NCBI RefSeq assembly: GCF_900177535.1
Contig: NZ_FXAJ01000003.1
Location: 124,001-188,000, forward strand
Length of the DNA stretch: 64,000 nt
From: Priestia filamentosa
GTDB lineage: Bacteria; Bacillota; Bacilli; Bacillales; Bacillaceae_H
Reading direction: 5' to 3'
Shown one piece after another: positions 26,790 to 34,744 of the stretch (position 1 is its first letter; each line of letters begins with the position of its first letter). The notes below the pieces were generated by a model that did not search any database, was not told the origin of the DNA, and saw nothing but the letters and a program-made list of their open reading frames with translations. Both the position numbers and the translations under genes were made by a program.

Positions 26790-27662
26790 ATGCAGCTTGT
26801 TGAATGTAAAATGCTCGTTGTGTTAGCACAAGAGCTTAATATGCGCAGAGCATCTCAGCGGCTTTTCGTTTCACAGCCGGCGCTCTCACAGCGTTTACAA
26901 ACAATTGAAAAGGCTTGGGAAGCTCAAATTTTTATACGCTCACAAAAAGGACTTGCCCTTACACCAGCAGGAGAAAAAATTATTGAGTTTGCAACTGAGA
27001 TGGTCGAGAAAGAAGAAAAAGTAAAAGAAGAGCTCGGCTCTTTGCAAACAGAAGTCCATGGAACATTAAAGCTTGCTGTTGCATCCATTATCGGTCAGCA
27101 CTGGCTTCCAAATGTACTAAAAGAATTTGTAAGAAAATATCCACACGTGACAATCTCGCTTGTAACAGGCTGGAGTAGTGAAATGTTGCAATATGTGTAT
27201 GATGACAGCGTGCATCTTGGCATCATCAGAGGGAACCCTGATTGGAAGGGAGTTAAAGAGTACCTTCTTACAGATCAGCTTTATCTTGTTGATACAGAAA
27301 TTCAAGAATTCCAAGATGTTTTAAAAACAGAAAAACCTTTTATCCAATTTAAAAGCGACTCAACGTACTATCAAGAAATTCAGGACTGGTGGCATACTCA
27401 ATTTCAAACGAGTCCAAAGAGAACAATTGTGGTAGACCAGATTGAAACGTGTAAACAAATGGCCTTACATGGAATTGGGTATGCGATATTACCTTCTGTA
27501 TCTCTAAAGGAAGAAGATGACTCTGTTTATAAGCTTCCACTGTTAGACGAAAAAGGAAAGCCTATTGCAAGAGATACGTGGCTTCTTGGCTATGACTCTT
27601 CCTTTCAGTTAAAGCAAGTACAAGCTTTTTTAGAAGTAATATCAGAATATAGAGATGTATAA
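26790..27662 (+). CDS. ccpC: LysR-family regulator CcpC
   Basis: Citrate-responsive regulator of TCA genes; in B. subtilis it represses citZ and citB and is relieved by citrate. The 290 residues show helix-turn-helix ELNMRRASQRLFVSQPALSQ at about 16-36 and the effector domain with ASIIGQHWLP near 98 and DQIETCKQMALHGIGYAILP near 215, both nearly identical to B. subtilis CcpC as I recall it. ATG 26790 has GAGGGGA upstream; an earlier ATG at 26778 lacks one. Confidence 0.95.
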   Translation: MQLVECKMLVVLAQELNMRRASQRLFVSQPALSQRLQTIEKAWEAQIFIRSQKGLALTPAGEKIIEFATEMVEKEEKVKEELGSLQTEVHGTLKLAVASIIGQHWLPNVLKEFVRKYPHVTISLVTGWSSEMLQYVYDDSVHLGIIRGNPDWKGVKEYLLTDQLYLVDTEIQEFQDVLKTEKPFIQFKSDSTYYQEIQDWWHTQFQTSPKRTIVVDQIETCKQMALHGIGYAILPSVSLKEEDDSVYKLPLLDEKGKPIARDTWLLGYDSSFQLKQVQAFLEVISEYRDV

Positions 27663-27694
27663 GCTTGCCTAAATAACAGGCAAGCTTTTTTTAT
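27661..27694 (+). terminator. Terminator after ccpC
   Basis: AAGCTTGCCT and AGGCAAGCTT flank a short loop and are followed by TTTTTTAT. Confidence 0.9.
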
Positions 27695-27719
27695 AGAAGG
27701 AAAGAATAAAGAAATAATG

Positions 27720-27770
27720 TTGACAATGATAATCATTTTCAATAATATGAACATATGATAATCATTATCA
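27720..27770 (+). promoter_or_regulatory. Fur-controlled promoter of the flavodoxin operon
   Basis: TTGACA (27720-27725) and TAATAT (27743-27748) have a 17-bp spacer. A near-consensus Fur box TGATAATCATTTTCA (27727-27741) fills the spacer, and a perfect one, TGATAATCATTATCA (27756-27770), follows at the start of the transcript. Strong iron repression is predicted. Confidence 0.92.
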
Positions 27771-27789
27771 ATTACAAGAGGTGATGGAA

Positions 27790-28263
27790 ATGAGCCGTAC
27801 GCTTATTACATTTGTAAGTATGTCGGGAAATACAGAAGATATCGCAACGTTATTAAAAGAAACATTGGAAAGTGAAGGACAAAATGTTTCTTACGCATTT
27901 ATGGATGAGATATCTATTGAAGATATAGAAAACTATGACAATATTTTAATTGGTTCTTATACATGGGGAGATGGAGATTTACCATATGAGGCAGAAGATT
28001 TTTACGATGAGCTTGAGAAGGGTACGCTACAAGGTCAGAAAATTGGCTGCTTTGGCTCTGGTGATCGAGACTATCCTCAGTATTGTGAAGCTGTAAATTT
28101 ATTTGCAGATCGAGCTTTAGAAGCAGGTGGCGACGTCTTCTCTGAAAAGCTGAAAATCGAGCTTTATCCAGAAACAGATGAGCAGATTTTGGAATGCCAA
28201 ACATTTGCTAGAAACTTTTTGAAATGGGTAGAGAAAGGAAAAGTGGATTCCCATGTTTCATAA
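27790..28263 (+). CDS. ykuN: Short-chain flavodoxin YkuN
   Basis: A 157-residue flavodoxin, an FMN electron carrier that replaces ferredoxin when iron is scarce. The phosphate loop is SMSGNTEDIA at residues 11-20, the isoalloxazine loops are YTWGDGDLPYEAEDF near 57 and GSGDRDYPQYCEA near 88. The ATG at 27790 has AAGAGGTG six bases upstream. It is first in a two-gene Fur-regulated unit; B. subtilis has ykuNOP with a second flavodoxin, which is absent here. The next gene overlaps its end by 11 bases. Confidence 0.94.
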   Translation: MSRTLITFVSMSGNTEDIATLLKETLESEGQNVSYAFMDEISIEDIENYDNILIGSYTWGDGDLPYEAEDFYDELEKGTLQGQKIGCFGSGDRDYPQYCEAVNLFADRALEAGGDVFSEKLKIELYPETDEQILECQTFARNFLKWVEKGKVDSHVS

Positions 28264-29146
28264 AGGAGCTACCTCTGTTGTATACGATGGAGAAGGGAGT
28301 TATTACTTAGCTGTAAAAGGAGAAGGAATTTATCGTTTTTATAACGGTCAATTTAAGAAAGTGCTAACAATTGGAAATCGCATTTTAAGTTTAAAAAAAG
28401 TCGGTGGCAATCTCTTTGGAGTTGGCGACGATGGCACAATGATTAAAGGAACGGATAGTGGAGAAAGGTGGAACCTTGCGCACTTACCAACAAAAGCAAG
28501 AGTATGGTCTATTACAGGTAGCGACGAGAACATCGTCGCTACTCATGGTCAGCATACGATCTACCTTTCAGAGAATGCGGGTGCTTCTTGGCGAACAATT
28601 AAGCCTTTTGAGAATCTGAAGAACAAGCCAACGATTCGTTCACTCTGTATTACAAGTCATTTTCTGTTTATTGGAACCCAGATTCATAGCCTGTACGGTG
28701 GGATATGGATGTATAGTTTAAAAACAGGAAGTCTCACACATATTAACAAGGAGGAAAAAGCGATGATTTCATCTCTTCTTACTTTAAATGATAGCTATTT
28801 AGTAGTTGCAAAAGGATCAAGTAAAGGAAGAAGGGGGAAAATTGAATATACGCCAATCCTTACAATGGAGAGATGGGTTTTTAAAGAATGTAAGAGCCCT
28901 GGAACAGAGTCTTGCTATTTAGATTTATCAGAACATAATGGTGAAATTTATGCATCATCTACTCAAAATAGACAAGGATTCTCTAATATTTATTCTGTTG
29001 ATGTTTATAACAGTGCTCTTCATCAGTGTGAAACTGTTAAAGGACACGGATTCCGTGTGGCAAATGGTGAACAAGATTTCATGGTAGCAGGGTTGTATGA
29101 AAGCAAATATGTTGGATGCAAAAAAGATATGTTTGTTCTTCATTAA
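28253..29146 (+). CDS. ykuO: Beta-propeller-like protein in the ykuO position
   Basis: A 297-residue cytosolic protein without signal peptide. Two Asp-box motifs are visible, GTDSGERWN near residue 66 and SENAGASWR near 104, and the repeated strands VWSITGSDENIVATHG suggest a beta-propeller. Its position after the flavodoxin, overlapping it by 11 bases, matches ykuO of the iron-regulated B. subtilis operon; the identity is by position rather than by clear recall of the sequence. A role in iron limitation is inferred. No strong terminator follows. Confidence 0.72.
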   Translation: MFHKGATSVVYDGEGSYYLAVKGEGIYRFYNGQFKKVLTIGNRILSLKKVGGNLFGVGDDGTMIKGTDSGERWNLAHLPTKARVWSITGSDENIVATHGQHTIYLSENAGASWRTIKPFENLKNKPTIRSLCITSHFLFIGTQIHSLYGGIWMYSLKTGSLTHINKEEKAMISSLLTLNDSYLVVAKGSSKGRRGKIEYTPILTMERWVFKECKSPGTESCYLDLSEHNGEIYASSTQNRQGFSNIYSVDVYNSALHQCETVKGHGFRVANGEQDFMVAGLYESKYVGCKKDMFVLH

Positions 29147-29204
29147 GCAAAGGGAAAGAATGTTCACCTTAACACATTCTAGGTTTAAGAGAAGTGAATA
29201 AAGC

Positions 29205-29233
29205 TTGTCAACTTAGGTCGGATTTGTTACATT
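29205..29233 (+). promoter_or_regulatory. Promoter of dapH
   Basis: TTGTCA (29205-29210) and TACATT (29228-29233) with a 17-bp spacer, 37 bases before the dapH start. No lysine riboswitch is visible in this 123-base gap. Confidence 0.5.
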
Positions 29234-29269
29234 AAACAAATACATAAGCATTTTAAGGAGGAACTAAGG

Positions 29270-29989
29270 ATGAAAATGATGGATGCAAATGAAATTATTT
29301 CATTTATTCAAAACAGCACAAAATCAACACCTGTGAAAGTTTATGTGAAAGGTGAGCTAGAGTCAATTGACTTTGGCGCTTCAAAGGCTTTCATTACAGG
29401 CAATACAGGCGTTGTATTTGGTGAGTGGAAAGATATTAAAACAGTTCTTGAAAGCAATGAAGGAAAAATCGAAGACTACGTATTAGAAAACGATCGCCGC
29501 AACTCTGCTATTCCTTTATTAGATCTTAAAGGTGTGAAAGCACGTATTGAGCCAGGTGCAATTATTCGTGACCAAGTTGAAATCGGGGATAATGCCGTTA
29601 TTATGATGGGTGCTTCTATTAACATCGGTTGTGTAATCGGCGAAGGTACAATGATTGACATGAACGTTGTAATGGGTGGCCGTGCTACGACAGGTAAGAA
29701 CTGTCACATTGGAGCTGGTGCTGTTTTAGCTGGCGTTATTGAGCCTCCTTCAGCAAAACCGGTTATTGTTGAAGACGACGTTGTAATCGGAGCAAATGCA
29801 GTTGTTCTTGAAGGCGTAACAGTTGGTGAAGGTTCTGTTGTGGCAGCAGGAGCTGTTGTTGTTGAAGATGTTCCTCCATTTTCTGTTGTAGCTGGAACTC
29901 CAGCACGCGTAATTAAGAAAATTGATGAAAAAACAAAATCAAAAACTGAAATCAAACAAGAGCTTCGTCAACTTAACGAGGAAAACTAA
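29270..29989 (+). CDS. dapH: Tetrahydrodipicolinate N-acetyltransferase
   Basis: Acetylates tetrahydrodipicolinate with acetyl-CoA, the first step of the acetylase branch to diaminopimelate. The 239 residues match the family. The N-terminal domain ([14 protein letters not shown]) is followed by a left-handed beta-helix of hexapeptide repeats from about 85 to 205 ([48 protein letters not shown]). The start is ATG at 29270 with AAGGAGG upstream. dapL lies 110 bases downstream after a hairpin terminator, and patA is at 13.5 kb. Confidence 0.98.
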   Translation: MKMMDANEIISFIQNSTKSTPVKVYVKGELESIDFGASKAFITGNTGVVFGEWKDIKTVLESNEGKIEDYVLENDRRNSAIPLLDLKGVKARIEPGAIIRDQVEIGDNAVIMMGASINIGCVIGEGTMIDMNVVMGGRATTGKNCHIGAGAVLAGVIEPPSAKPVIVEDDVVIGANAVVLEGVTVGEGSVVAAGAVVVEDVPPFSVVAGTPARVIKKIDEKTKSKTEIKQELRQLNEEN

Positions 29990-30017
29990 ATAAGAGTTAG
30001 AAGAAGCTCATTTTAAG

Positions 30018-30064
30018 AAGGAAAGCGTGGTATGCTTATTTGCCACGCTTTCCTTTCTGTTTAT
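30018..30064 (+). terminator. Terminator between dapH and dapL
   Basis: AAGGAAAGCGTGG pairs with CCACGCTTTCCTT around a 12-base loop, then TTCTGTTTATTTT. The T run is interrupted, so read-through to dapL is possible. Confidence 0.75.
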
Positions 30065-30099
30065 TTTCGTCGCCATTTTATATTAAAGGATGTTGAGAC

Positions 30100-31227
30100 A
30101 TGAATCAGTTTATAAAAATTCGTCGTGATCTACATAAAATCCCTGAGCTTGGCTTTCAAGAATTTAAAACGCAGCGCTACTTACTGACGTATTTGCAAAC
30201 TCTTCCAGGTGGAAGGGTCGAAATCAAACCTTGGAAAACAGGGCTTTTCGTACGTGTTAAAGGAACAAATCCGGCAAAAACGATTGGATACAGAGCAGAT
30301 ATTGATGGTTTACCAATTACAGAAGAAACCAATCTACCATTTTCTTCAGAACATGAAGGAAATATGCATGCATGCGGACATGATTTTCATATGAGCATTG
30401 GGTTGGGTCTTCTTACATATGTTGTTGAAAATCCAATTGAGGATAATATGGTATTTATTTTTCAACCAGCAGAGGAAGGACCAGGTGGAGCAGAGCCAAT
30501 GCTAAAGAGCGAAGAAATGCTAGAATGGAAACCAGATATTATTCTTGCTCTTCATATTGCTCCTGAATATCCTGTTGGAACGGTTGCAACGAAACCAGGC
30601 CTTTTGTTTGCTAACACGTCAGAGCTTTTTATTGATTTAAAGGGGCGCGGTGGACATGCTGCATATCCACATCTTACAAATGATATGGTTGTTGCTTCTT
30701 GTTCTTTAGTAACACAGTTACAGAGCATTGTCGCGCGTAATGTAGATCCACTAGATAGTGCAGTTATTACTGTTGGTAAAATTACAGGTGGCACAGTTCA
30801 AAACGTAATTGCAGAAAATGCGCGTATTGAAGGAACAATTCGTACTCTTTCACCAGAAGCAATGCAAAAGGTAAAACACCGAATTGAAGCCATTGTAAAA
30901 GGTATAGAAACTGGTTATGAGTGCAAAGCAACAATCGATTACGGAGCGATGTATCATCAAGTATATAATGATGAAAACCTTGCAAAAGAATTTATGGATT
31001 TCATTCAAACAGATGAAGAAATGTCCCTTGTTCACTGCAAGGAAGCAATGACAGGAGAAGATTTTGGTTATATGTTAAAAGAAATTCCTGGAGTTATGTT
31101 TTGGCTTGGTGTTGATTCAGAAAATGGCCTTCATCATTCAAAGCTTCTGCCAAATGAGGAGGCAATTGAGAAAGCCATTTCTCTTCTATCCCGCTACGTA
31201 ACTTATAAAGGAAAGAGAAAAAACTAA
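30100..31227 (+). CDS. dapL: N-acetyldiaminopimelate deacetylase
   Basis: M20-family amidohydrolase that removes the acetyl group from N-acetyl-LL-diaminopimelate. The 375 residues are collinear with B. subtilis YkuR (DapL). Metal ligands are in [10 protein letters not shown] near residue 91, [10 protein letters not shown] near 127 with the catalytic Glu, and TGEDFGYML near 317. The lid domain is in the middle ([10 protein letters not shown]). It follows dapH and precedes ykuS; start ATG has AAAGGATG upstream. Confidence 0.96.
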   Translation: MNQFIKIRRDLHKIPELGFQEFKTQRYLLTYLQTLPGGRVEIKPWKTGLFVRVKGTNPAKTIGYRADIDGLPITEETNLPFSSEHEGNMHACGHDFHMSIGLGLLTYVVENPIEDNMVFIFQPAEEGPGGAEPMLKSEEMLEWKPDIILALHIAPEYPVGTVATKPGLLFANTSELFIDLKGRGGHAAYPHLTNDMVVASCSLVTQLQSIVARNVDPLDSAVITVGKITGGTVQNVIAENARIEGTIRTLSPEAMQKVKHRIEAIVKGIETGYECKATIDYGAMYHQVYNDENLAKEFMDFIQTDEEMSLVHCKEAMTGEDFGYMLKEIPGVMFWLGVDSENGLHHSKLLPNEEAIEKAISLLSRYVTYKGKRKN

Positions 31228-31288
31228 AATATTGGAATAACTTTCCCCTCTTAAGGAAATAGTACGTGTATGTAGGAGGTGGAAAGTG

Positions 31289-31537
31289 ATGGCAAGAATT
31301 GGTGTTGAAAATGGCTTAACAGATGTGGCAGAAGCCCTAAGACAGCAAGGACATGAAGTTGTAGAGCTTCATAATGAAAACGATGCAAACGGCTGTGACT
31401 GCTGTGTTGTCACAGGAAGTGAATCAAACGTGATGGGAATTATGGATACAACAACAAAAAACCCAATCCTTACGGCAGCAGGATATACAGCTGATGAGCT
31501 TTGTCAGCAAGTAAGCCAACATATTAATCAACAATAA
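31289..31537 (+). CDS. ykuS: UPF0180 family protein YkuS
   Basis: An 82-residue protein matching Yku[19 protein letters not shown] at the start, a [10 protein letters not shown] motif with neighbouring cysteines near residue 36, then SNVMGIMDT. Function unknown. The ATG at 31289 has AGGAGGTGG six bases upstream; a GTG at 31286 is in frame but less well placed. It is followed by a strong bidirectional terminator. Confidence 0.93.
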   Translation: MARIGVENGLTDVAEALRQQGHEVVELHNENDANGCDCCVVTGSESNVMGIMDTTTKNPILTAAGYTADELCQQVSQHINQQ

Positions 31538-31543
31538 TCATCA

Positions 31544-31577
31544 AACAAAAAAGACGTCTTCAAGACGTCTTTTTTGT
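31544..31577. terminator. Bidirectional terminator between ykuS and ykuT
   Basis: AAAAAAGACGTCTT and AAGACGTCTTTTTT form a perfect stem around one base, with A and T tails. Confidence 0.93.
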
Positions 31578-31580
31578 TCA

Positions 31581-32447
31581 TTAAGAAGAAGATGTTTCTG
31601 TTCCTTCTTGGTGTTTGTGAATATAAACTTGGTGTGGAAAAGGAATTTCAATATTATGTTCGTCAAACGCTTCTTTAATTTCTTTACGAAGCTGACGTTC
31701 AACACCCCATTGTTCCATATTTTCTGTTTTAGCAATAACGCGTAGCACTACATCAGAGGCACCTAACCCTTGAACTCCTATAACATTAGGGCCTTCAACA
31801 ACAAGAGGGTTAGAAGCGGCTACACGGTCACATACAGCTTGCATAATTTCCATTGCATGATCAATGTTATCATCATAAGAAATGCCGATATCAACCAGCG
31901 CACGCATATTTCCTCGAGAATGATTACTAACGCTTGTAATTTCACGGTTTGGCACATAATTTAACGTACCGTCAAAGCTTCTAATTTGTGTTGTACGAAG
32001 TCCAACAGATTCAACAATTCCATCAAAGCTTCCAACTGTTACATAATCATTCACATCAATTTGTTTTTCTAACAGTAAAAAGAAACCAGTTACAACGTCA
32101 CTGACAAGTCCCTGGGCTCCAAATCCAATGGCAAGTCCAACAACACCTGCTCCAGCGATTAAGCTTGCAATTGGTAAACCAAAAATACCAAATAGGGTGG
32201 CAACAAGCATAAATATTAAAACATAGGAAAAAATATTTTCGGCTAGCTTATGTAAAGTTAAGGACCGGCCTTCTGAAATATTTCTGCGCTTTGCAACTTC
32301 TTGAAAAGCTTTGTTCATAACGCGACTGCCAATAGCTCTTACGATATAAAAGGCAATAAATAGTCCAATAACCTTAAGGGCAATGAGTCCTGCATCAACT
32401 AAAAGTCCTTCCCAATCAAACTGATTTACATCAAACAATAAAATCAT
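31581..32447 (-). CDS. ykuT: MscS-family small-conductance mechanosensitive channel YkuT
   Basis: A 288-residue channel that opens on osmotic downshock to release solutes. Three N-terminal membrane helices are followed by the pore-lining helix with glycine/alanine packing (ASLIAGAGVVGLAIGFGAQGLVSD) and the soluble cage domain with GFFLLLEKQIDVNDYV. The start is uncertain: ATG at 32447 lies directly on AAAGG, and TTG at 32438 has a better distance. A frame extension to 32504 lacks a site. The gene faces ykuS at its 3' end. Confidence 0.92.
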   Translation of the reverse strand: MILLFDVNQFDWEGLLVDAGLIALKVIGLFIAFYIVRAIGSRVMNKAFQEVAKRRNISEGRSLTLHKLAENIFSYVLIFMLVATLFGIFGLPIASLIAGAGVVGLAIGFGAQGLVSDVVTGFFLLLEKQIDVNDYVTVGSFDGIVESVGLRTTQIRSFDGTLNYVPNREITSVSNHSRGNMRALVDIGISYDDNIDHAMEIMQAVCDRVAASNPLVVEGPNVIGVQGLGASDVVLRVIAKTENMEQWGVERQLRKEIKEAFDEHNIEIPFPHQVYIHKHQEGTETSSS

Positions 32448-32708
32448 CCTTTCTCGTCCAAACAGTAGGGGACACAGCATTTGCTTCTTAACCTTTTCCC
32501 TCATTTGTCCATGATAAACTACTAAGTAGAATTGTCAACGAAAGTTTCATGCATAATAAGTATGAAAAGAATCAATCATATTATTGGAAAGTTAGGGTAG
32601 GGTTGTATTAAAATAAAGAGAGAAAAGCTAAGCTTGTTTCATATGGACAAGCTCATTAAAATCGTCAGTTATTTAAATTTATTTTAAAATAGTATTAACT
32701 ATTAACTG

Positions 32709-32737
32709 TTGACTGGCGACCCTGTCTACTCTATAAT
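32709..32737 (+). promoter_or_regulatory. SigA promoter of the peroxiredoxin gene
   Basis: TTGACT (32709-32714) and TATAAT (32732-32737) with a 17-bp spacer. The 5' leader after it holds an 11-bp inverted repeat at 32760-32790. The region 32448-32708 shows an AGCTTGT/ACAAGCT dyad near 32633 and no gene. Confidence 0.85.
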
Positions 32738-32759
32738 TGAACTTGTTGAAAAGAGATAT

Positions 32760-32790
32760 AAATGAGAATAACTTCTATGTATTCTCATTT
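32760..32790 (+). other. Leader hairpin upstream of ykuU
   Basis: AAATGAGAATA (32760-32770) and TATTCTCATTT (32780-32790) are perfect inverted arms with a nine-base loop, 12 bases before the ribosome site. It may stabilise the mRNA or bind a regulator; no T run follows, so it is not a terminator. Confidence 0.55.
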
Positions 32791-32815
32791 AACTATATTG
32801 TTGGAGGGATTATTA

Positions 32816-33358
32816 ATGGCAGAACGCATGGTAGGTAAACAAGCACCACGTTTCGAAATGGAAGCAGTACTAGCTAACAAAGAATTTGGTAAAGTAAGTC
32901 TTGAAGAAAACATGAAAAATGACAAATGGACAGTATTGTTTTTCTATCCAATGGACTTTACTTTCGTTTGTCCAACAGAAATTACGGCTTTATCTGATCG
33001 CTACGATGAGTTTGAAGACCTTGATGCGGAAGTGATAGGGGTTTCTACAGATACAATCCATACACACTTAGCGTGGATTAACACAGATCGCAAAGATAAC
33101 GGTCTTGGAGATCTTAACTATCCATTAGCTGCTGATACAAACCACCAAGTTTCTCGTGACTATGGTGTGTTAATTGAAGAAGAAGGTGTAGCACTTCGCG
33201 GTCTATTCATCATCAACCCTGAAGGTGAATTACAATATGCGGTTGTTAACCACAACAACATTGGTCGTGACGTTGATGAAACACTTCGTGTTCTTCAAGC
33301 CCTTCAAACTGGTGGTCTTTGCCCAGCAAACTGGAAACCAGGTCAAGAAACTCTTTAA
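32816..33358 (+). CDS. ykuU: 2-Cys peroxiredoxin YkuU
   Basis: A thiol peroxidase of 180 residues that reduces peroxides. The peroxidatic cysteine is in DFTFVCPTEITAL near residue 52 and the resolving cysteine in GGLCPANWKPG near 169, so it is a typical 2-Cys AhpC/Prx1-type enzyme. The sequence is nearly the same as B. subtilis YkuU. ATG 32816 has TTGGAGGG upstream; the longer frame from 32762 begins inside the leader hairpin. The thioredoxin-like ykuV follows 97 bases later, beyond a terminator. Confidence 0.96.
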   Translation: MAERMVGKQAPRFEMEAVLANKEFGKVSLEENMKNDKWTVLFFYPMDFTFVCPTEITALSDRYDEFEDLDAEVIGVSTDTIHTHLAWINTDRKDNGLGDLNYPLAADTNHQVSRDYGVLIEEEGVALRGLFIINPEGELQYAVVNHNNIGRDVDETLRVLQALQTGGLCPANWKPGQETL

Positions 33359-33376
33359 TTTATACATGATGACATG

Positions 33377-33405
33377 GAGGTCTAACAGAGCGTTAGACCT
33401 CTTTC
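33377..33405 (+). terminator. Terminator after ykuU
   Basis: GAGGTCTAAC and GTTAGACCTC flank a five-base loop and are followed by TTTCT. The short T run may allow read-through to ykuV. Confidence 0.7.
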
Positions 33406-33454
33406 TAAACTTAATTTGCAAGTGAACTGCTTGTTAATAGGGAGGAAATGGACG

Positions 33455-33910
33455 ATGAAATTACGTGCTCCAATGCCTGAACTCGAAGGTGCGACAACTT
33501 GGTTAAATGGACAAGTTTCAAAAGAAGATTTAGTTGGTGAAAAACCAACACTTATTCACTTTTGGTCTATCAGCTGCCATCTGTGCAAAGAAGCAATGCC
33601 AAAAGTAAACGAGTTTCGCGATGAATATAAAGATCAGCTTAACGTTGTTGCTGTACATATGCCTCGTTCTGAAGATGATCTTAACATTGAACAAATCGAA
33701 AAAGTAGCCAAAGAACATGAAATTACACAGCCTATTTTTGTAGACAGCGAGCATAAGCTAACAGATTCATTTGAAAATCAATATGTTCCAGCATACTATG
33801 TTTTCGATAAAACAGGTCAGCTTCGTCATTTTCAAGCAGGTGGAAGCGGCATGAAGATGCTTGAAAAACGCGTGAATCGCGTGCTTGGCGAAATAGAAAA
33901 AAGTGAATAA
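33455..33910 (+). CDS. ykuV: Thiol-disulfide oxidoreductase YkuV
   Basis: A 151-residue thioredoxin-fold protein of the TlpA/ResA group without signal peptide. The redox motif is CHLC in FWSISCHLCKEAMP near residue 42, and the cis-proline is in YVPAYYVFD near 111. The B. subtilis protein is a thioredoxin-like reductase with structures solved in both states. ATG 33455 has GGGAGGAA upstream. Next to a peroxiredoxin gene it may keep peroxide defence proteins reduced (inference). Confidence 0.95.
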   Translation: MKLRAPMPELEGATTWLNGQVSKEDLVGEKPTLIHFWSISCHLCKEAMPKVNEFRDEYKDQLNVVAVHMPRSEDDLNIEQIEKVAKEHEITQPIFVDSEHKLTDSFENQYVPAYYVFDKTGQLRHFQAGGSGMKMLEKRVNRVLGEIEKSE

Positions 33911-33911
33911 T

Positions 33912-33944
33912 AAAAAAAGTGTCCATGTTGGACGCTTTTTTTTT
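33912..33944 (+). terminator. Terminator after ykuV
   Basis: AAAGTGTCC and GGACGCTTT (one G-T pair) with an eight-base T run. Confidence 0.87.
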
Positions 33945-34044
33945 GAAGATTCCTTCTTTGCTTTCTAATCTATTTTCCCTTATAGTAAATAAGCATAGGC
34001 TAAATTTATATAAGATACATCGGTACATAATGGAGGGTGTCAAA

Positions 34045-34710
34045 ATGAAAAAAGAATTTGCCGTTATTGGACTTGGGCGCTTTGGAGGAAGCATTTGTAA
34101 AACATTAAGTGACCAAGGAATGGAAGTTCTAGCAATTGACATTGATGAAGACAAAGTAAACGAATATGCCAACATTGCTGCACATGCTGTTATTGGAGAT
34201 TCTCTAGATGAGAATGTCTTGAAAAGTTTAGGAATTCGTAATTTTGGAAATGTCATTGTGGCAATTGGAGATAACATTCAAGCAAGTATTTTAACAACAC
34301 TCATTTTAAAGGAGCTTGGTGTAGAGCATATTACGGTAAAAGCACAAAACGAATACCATGAAAAAGTGCTTTCTAAAATTGGAGCAGACCGAATTGTGCA
34401 TCCTGAGCGAGACATGGGAAGAAGAATTGCCAATAGCCTTATGTCAAACACTGTTCTTGATTACTTAGAGCTATCAGAAGAACATAGTATTGTAGAACTT
34501 GTAGCAGGCCAGAAGATAGATGGACACTCTTTAATTGATTTAGACATCCGTGCTAAGTACGGTATTAACATTGTCGCTATCAAGCGTAACCATGACATCA
34601 TTGTATCTCCTCAAGCATCTGAAACAATTCGTCAAGGAGACATTTTAATTGTTATTGGAGCTGATGTGGATATTAATCGTTTTGAAAACCGTCTTGTTAG
34701 TGATTCATAA
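34045..34710 (+). CDS. ktrC: Potassium uptake regulator KtrC
   Basis: Cytosolic gating subunit of the KtrCD potassium channel, 221 residues. An RCK_N nucleotide-binding domain (FAVIGLGRFGGSICKTL at the start, LAIDIDEDKVN near 33) is followed by an RCK_C domain from about 135 (SIVELVAGQKIDG). In B. subtilis KtrC binds c-di-AMP in RCK_C, lowering K+ uptake. A longer frame exists from 33919, but ATG 34045 has TGGAGGGTG before it. The membrane partner KtrD is not in the window. Confidence 0.95.
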   Translation: MKKEFAVIGLGRFGGSICKTLSDQGMEVLAIDIDEDKVNEYANIAAHAVIGDSLDENVLKSLGIRNFGNVIVAIGDNIQASILTTLILKELGVEHITVKAQNEYHEKVLSKIGADRIVHPERDMGRRIANSLMSNTVLDYLELSEEHSIVELVAGQKIDGHSLIDLDIRAKYGINIVAIKRNHDIIVSPQASETIRQGDILIVIGADVDINRFENRLVSDS

Positions 34711-34744
34711 AAAAAGACCCTGGATATCCAGGGTCTTTTTTTAT
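34709..34744. terminator. Bidirectional terminator between ktrC and rnjA
   Basis: AAAAAAAGACCCTGGATATCC continues as a perfect palindrome to GGGTCTTTTTTT; A and T tails serve both genes. Confidence 0.93.

Noticed and set aside
29147-29269. Lysine riboswitch or T-box ahead of dapH
   Set aside because: The gap is too short and shows no multi-stem pattern or terminator; only a normal promoter was seen.
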